Assembly (NCBI GenBank): GCA_008973525.1
Contig: WACJ01000356.1
Coordinates: forward strand, 124,001 to 188,000
Length of the DNA stretch: 64,000 bases
Reading direction: 5' to 3'
Source of the DNA: Stenopsyche tienmushanensis
Lineage: Eukaryota > Arthropoda > Insecta > Trichoptera > Stenopsychidae
The number at the start of each line of letters is the position of its first letter. The first letter of the stretch is position 1. Positions 63,511-64,000 of this stretch are shown one piece after another. Below the pieces are notes generated by a model. The model made no database searches. It had not been told where the DNA came from and saw only the letters and a list, made by a program, of their open reading frames with translations. Made by a program: the position numbers and the translations under genes.

Positions 63511-64000
63511 ATATAAAAACTATAGTAAACAAAAGTTTCAAAAGTCTTTTAAGCATGACCGCTTTTCATTTCTAAATAATATAAGAGTTGAAATATTTTA
63601 CTCACATGAAAAAGCCAACGGAAATGGAAGTAGTGTTAGGATGGCTTTGCCGGAAATGCGAGGATATTCTTTCTTAACGGAATTCCAGACAAAATTTAAT
63701 TGACCACGTCACATCTGTATCGGCTCAAGGCACACCCGGCGCGGAGCATTGCTGTAGTGGACTGTTAACAGCACAATAATGTTACAATAGTAATTAATGA
63801 TAAAAAAATCTTAAATTTACATTATGATTTGTATAAAAATGAAGCTAATCATTGATTTTTGAATTATACTTTCGTAAATTGGATTGGATTTTGTAATTAT
63901 TATTGCGTAAGGGAGTTCTGTAAAATTTTATCAATTGTAATCAGTTTGAGTTGGTCAATTGGAAATGTCCAGGAATTAATATAAATCAATTAATTTTTGA

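Overview
The window is AT-rich, intron-containing animal DNA and most likely comes from an insect. It carries single-copy metazoan genes with short GT-AG introns, CpG-rich first exons, mariner-type and hAT-type DNA transposons, and R1-type non-LTR retrotransposons. I cannot fix the order from the sequence.

Seven conserved genes and one unfamiliar gene could be spliced by eye. In order they are: the 3' part of sedoheptulokinase (SHPK, +, 376-1537), ARPC2 of the Arp2/3 complex (+, 5597-10032, 8 exons), a TMIE-type mechanotransduction protein (-, 13242-12451, 4 exons), a YjbQ/UPF0047 protein (+, 14462-18325, 3 exons), an unrecognised secreted coiled-coil protein (-, 36085-22958, 11 coding exons), mitochondrial RNA polymerase POLRMT (+, 40284-51467, 23 exons), the katanin-interacting protein KATNIP (-, 57858-53441, 14 exons), and an intronless arginyl-tRNA synthetase (+, 58625-60602). 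From TMIE onward orientation strictly alternates, giving three divergent pairs (TMIE/YjbQ, coiled-coil/POLRMT, KATNIP/ArgRS) and three convergent ones. The genes do not form one pathway; they are mainly housekeeping, cytoskeletal, ciliary and sensory functions.

In every spliced gene the exon phases close exactly. The exceptions are SHPK (one extra base and one missing base) and ArgRS (one extra base directly before an in-frame TAA). These are either consensus errors in the assembly or real lesions.

Introns and spacers are full of transposon debris. ARPC2 intron 5 holds a nested stack. The 9-kb first coding intron of the coiled-coil gene holds a mariner split by an R1-type LINE, a hAT-like element with a target duplication, several degenerate mariner pieces and two hairpins. 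POLRMT introns hold a TIR-bounded mariner derivative and a young 5'-truncated R1-type LINE with poly(A) and a 15-bp target-site duplication. I found no prokaryotic system, CRISPR array, rRNA or tRNA.
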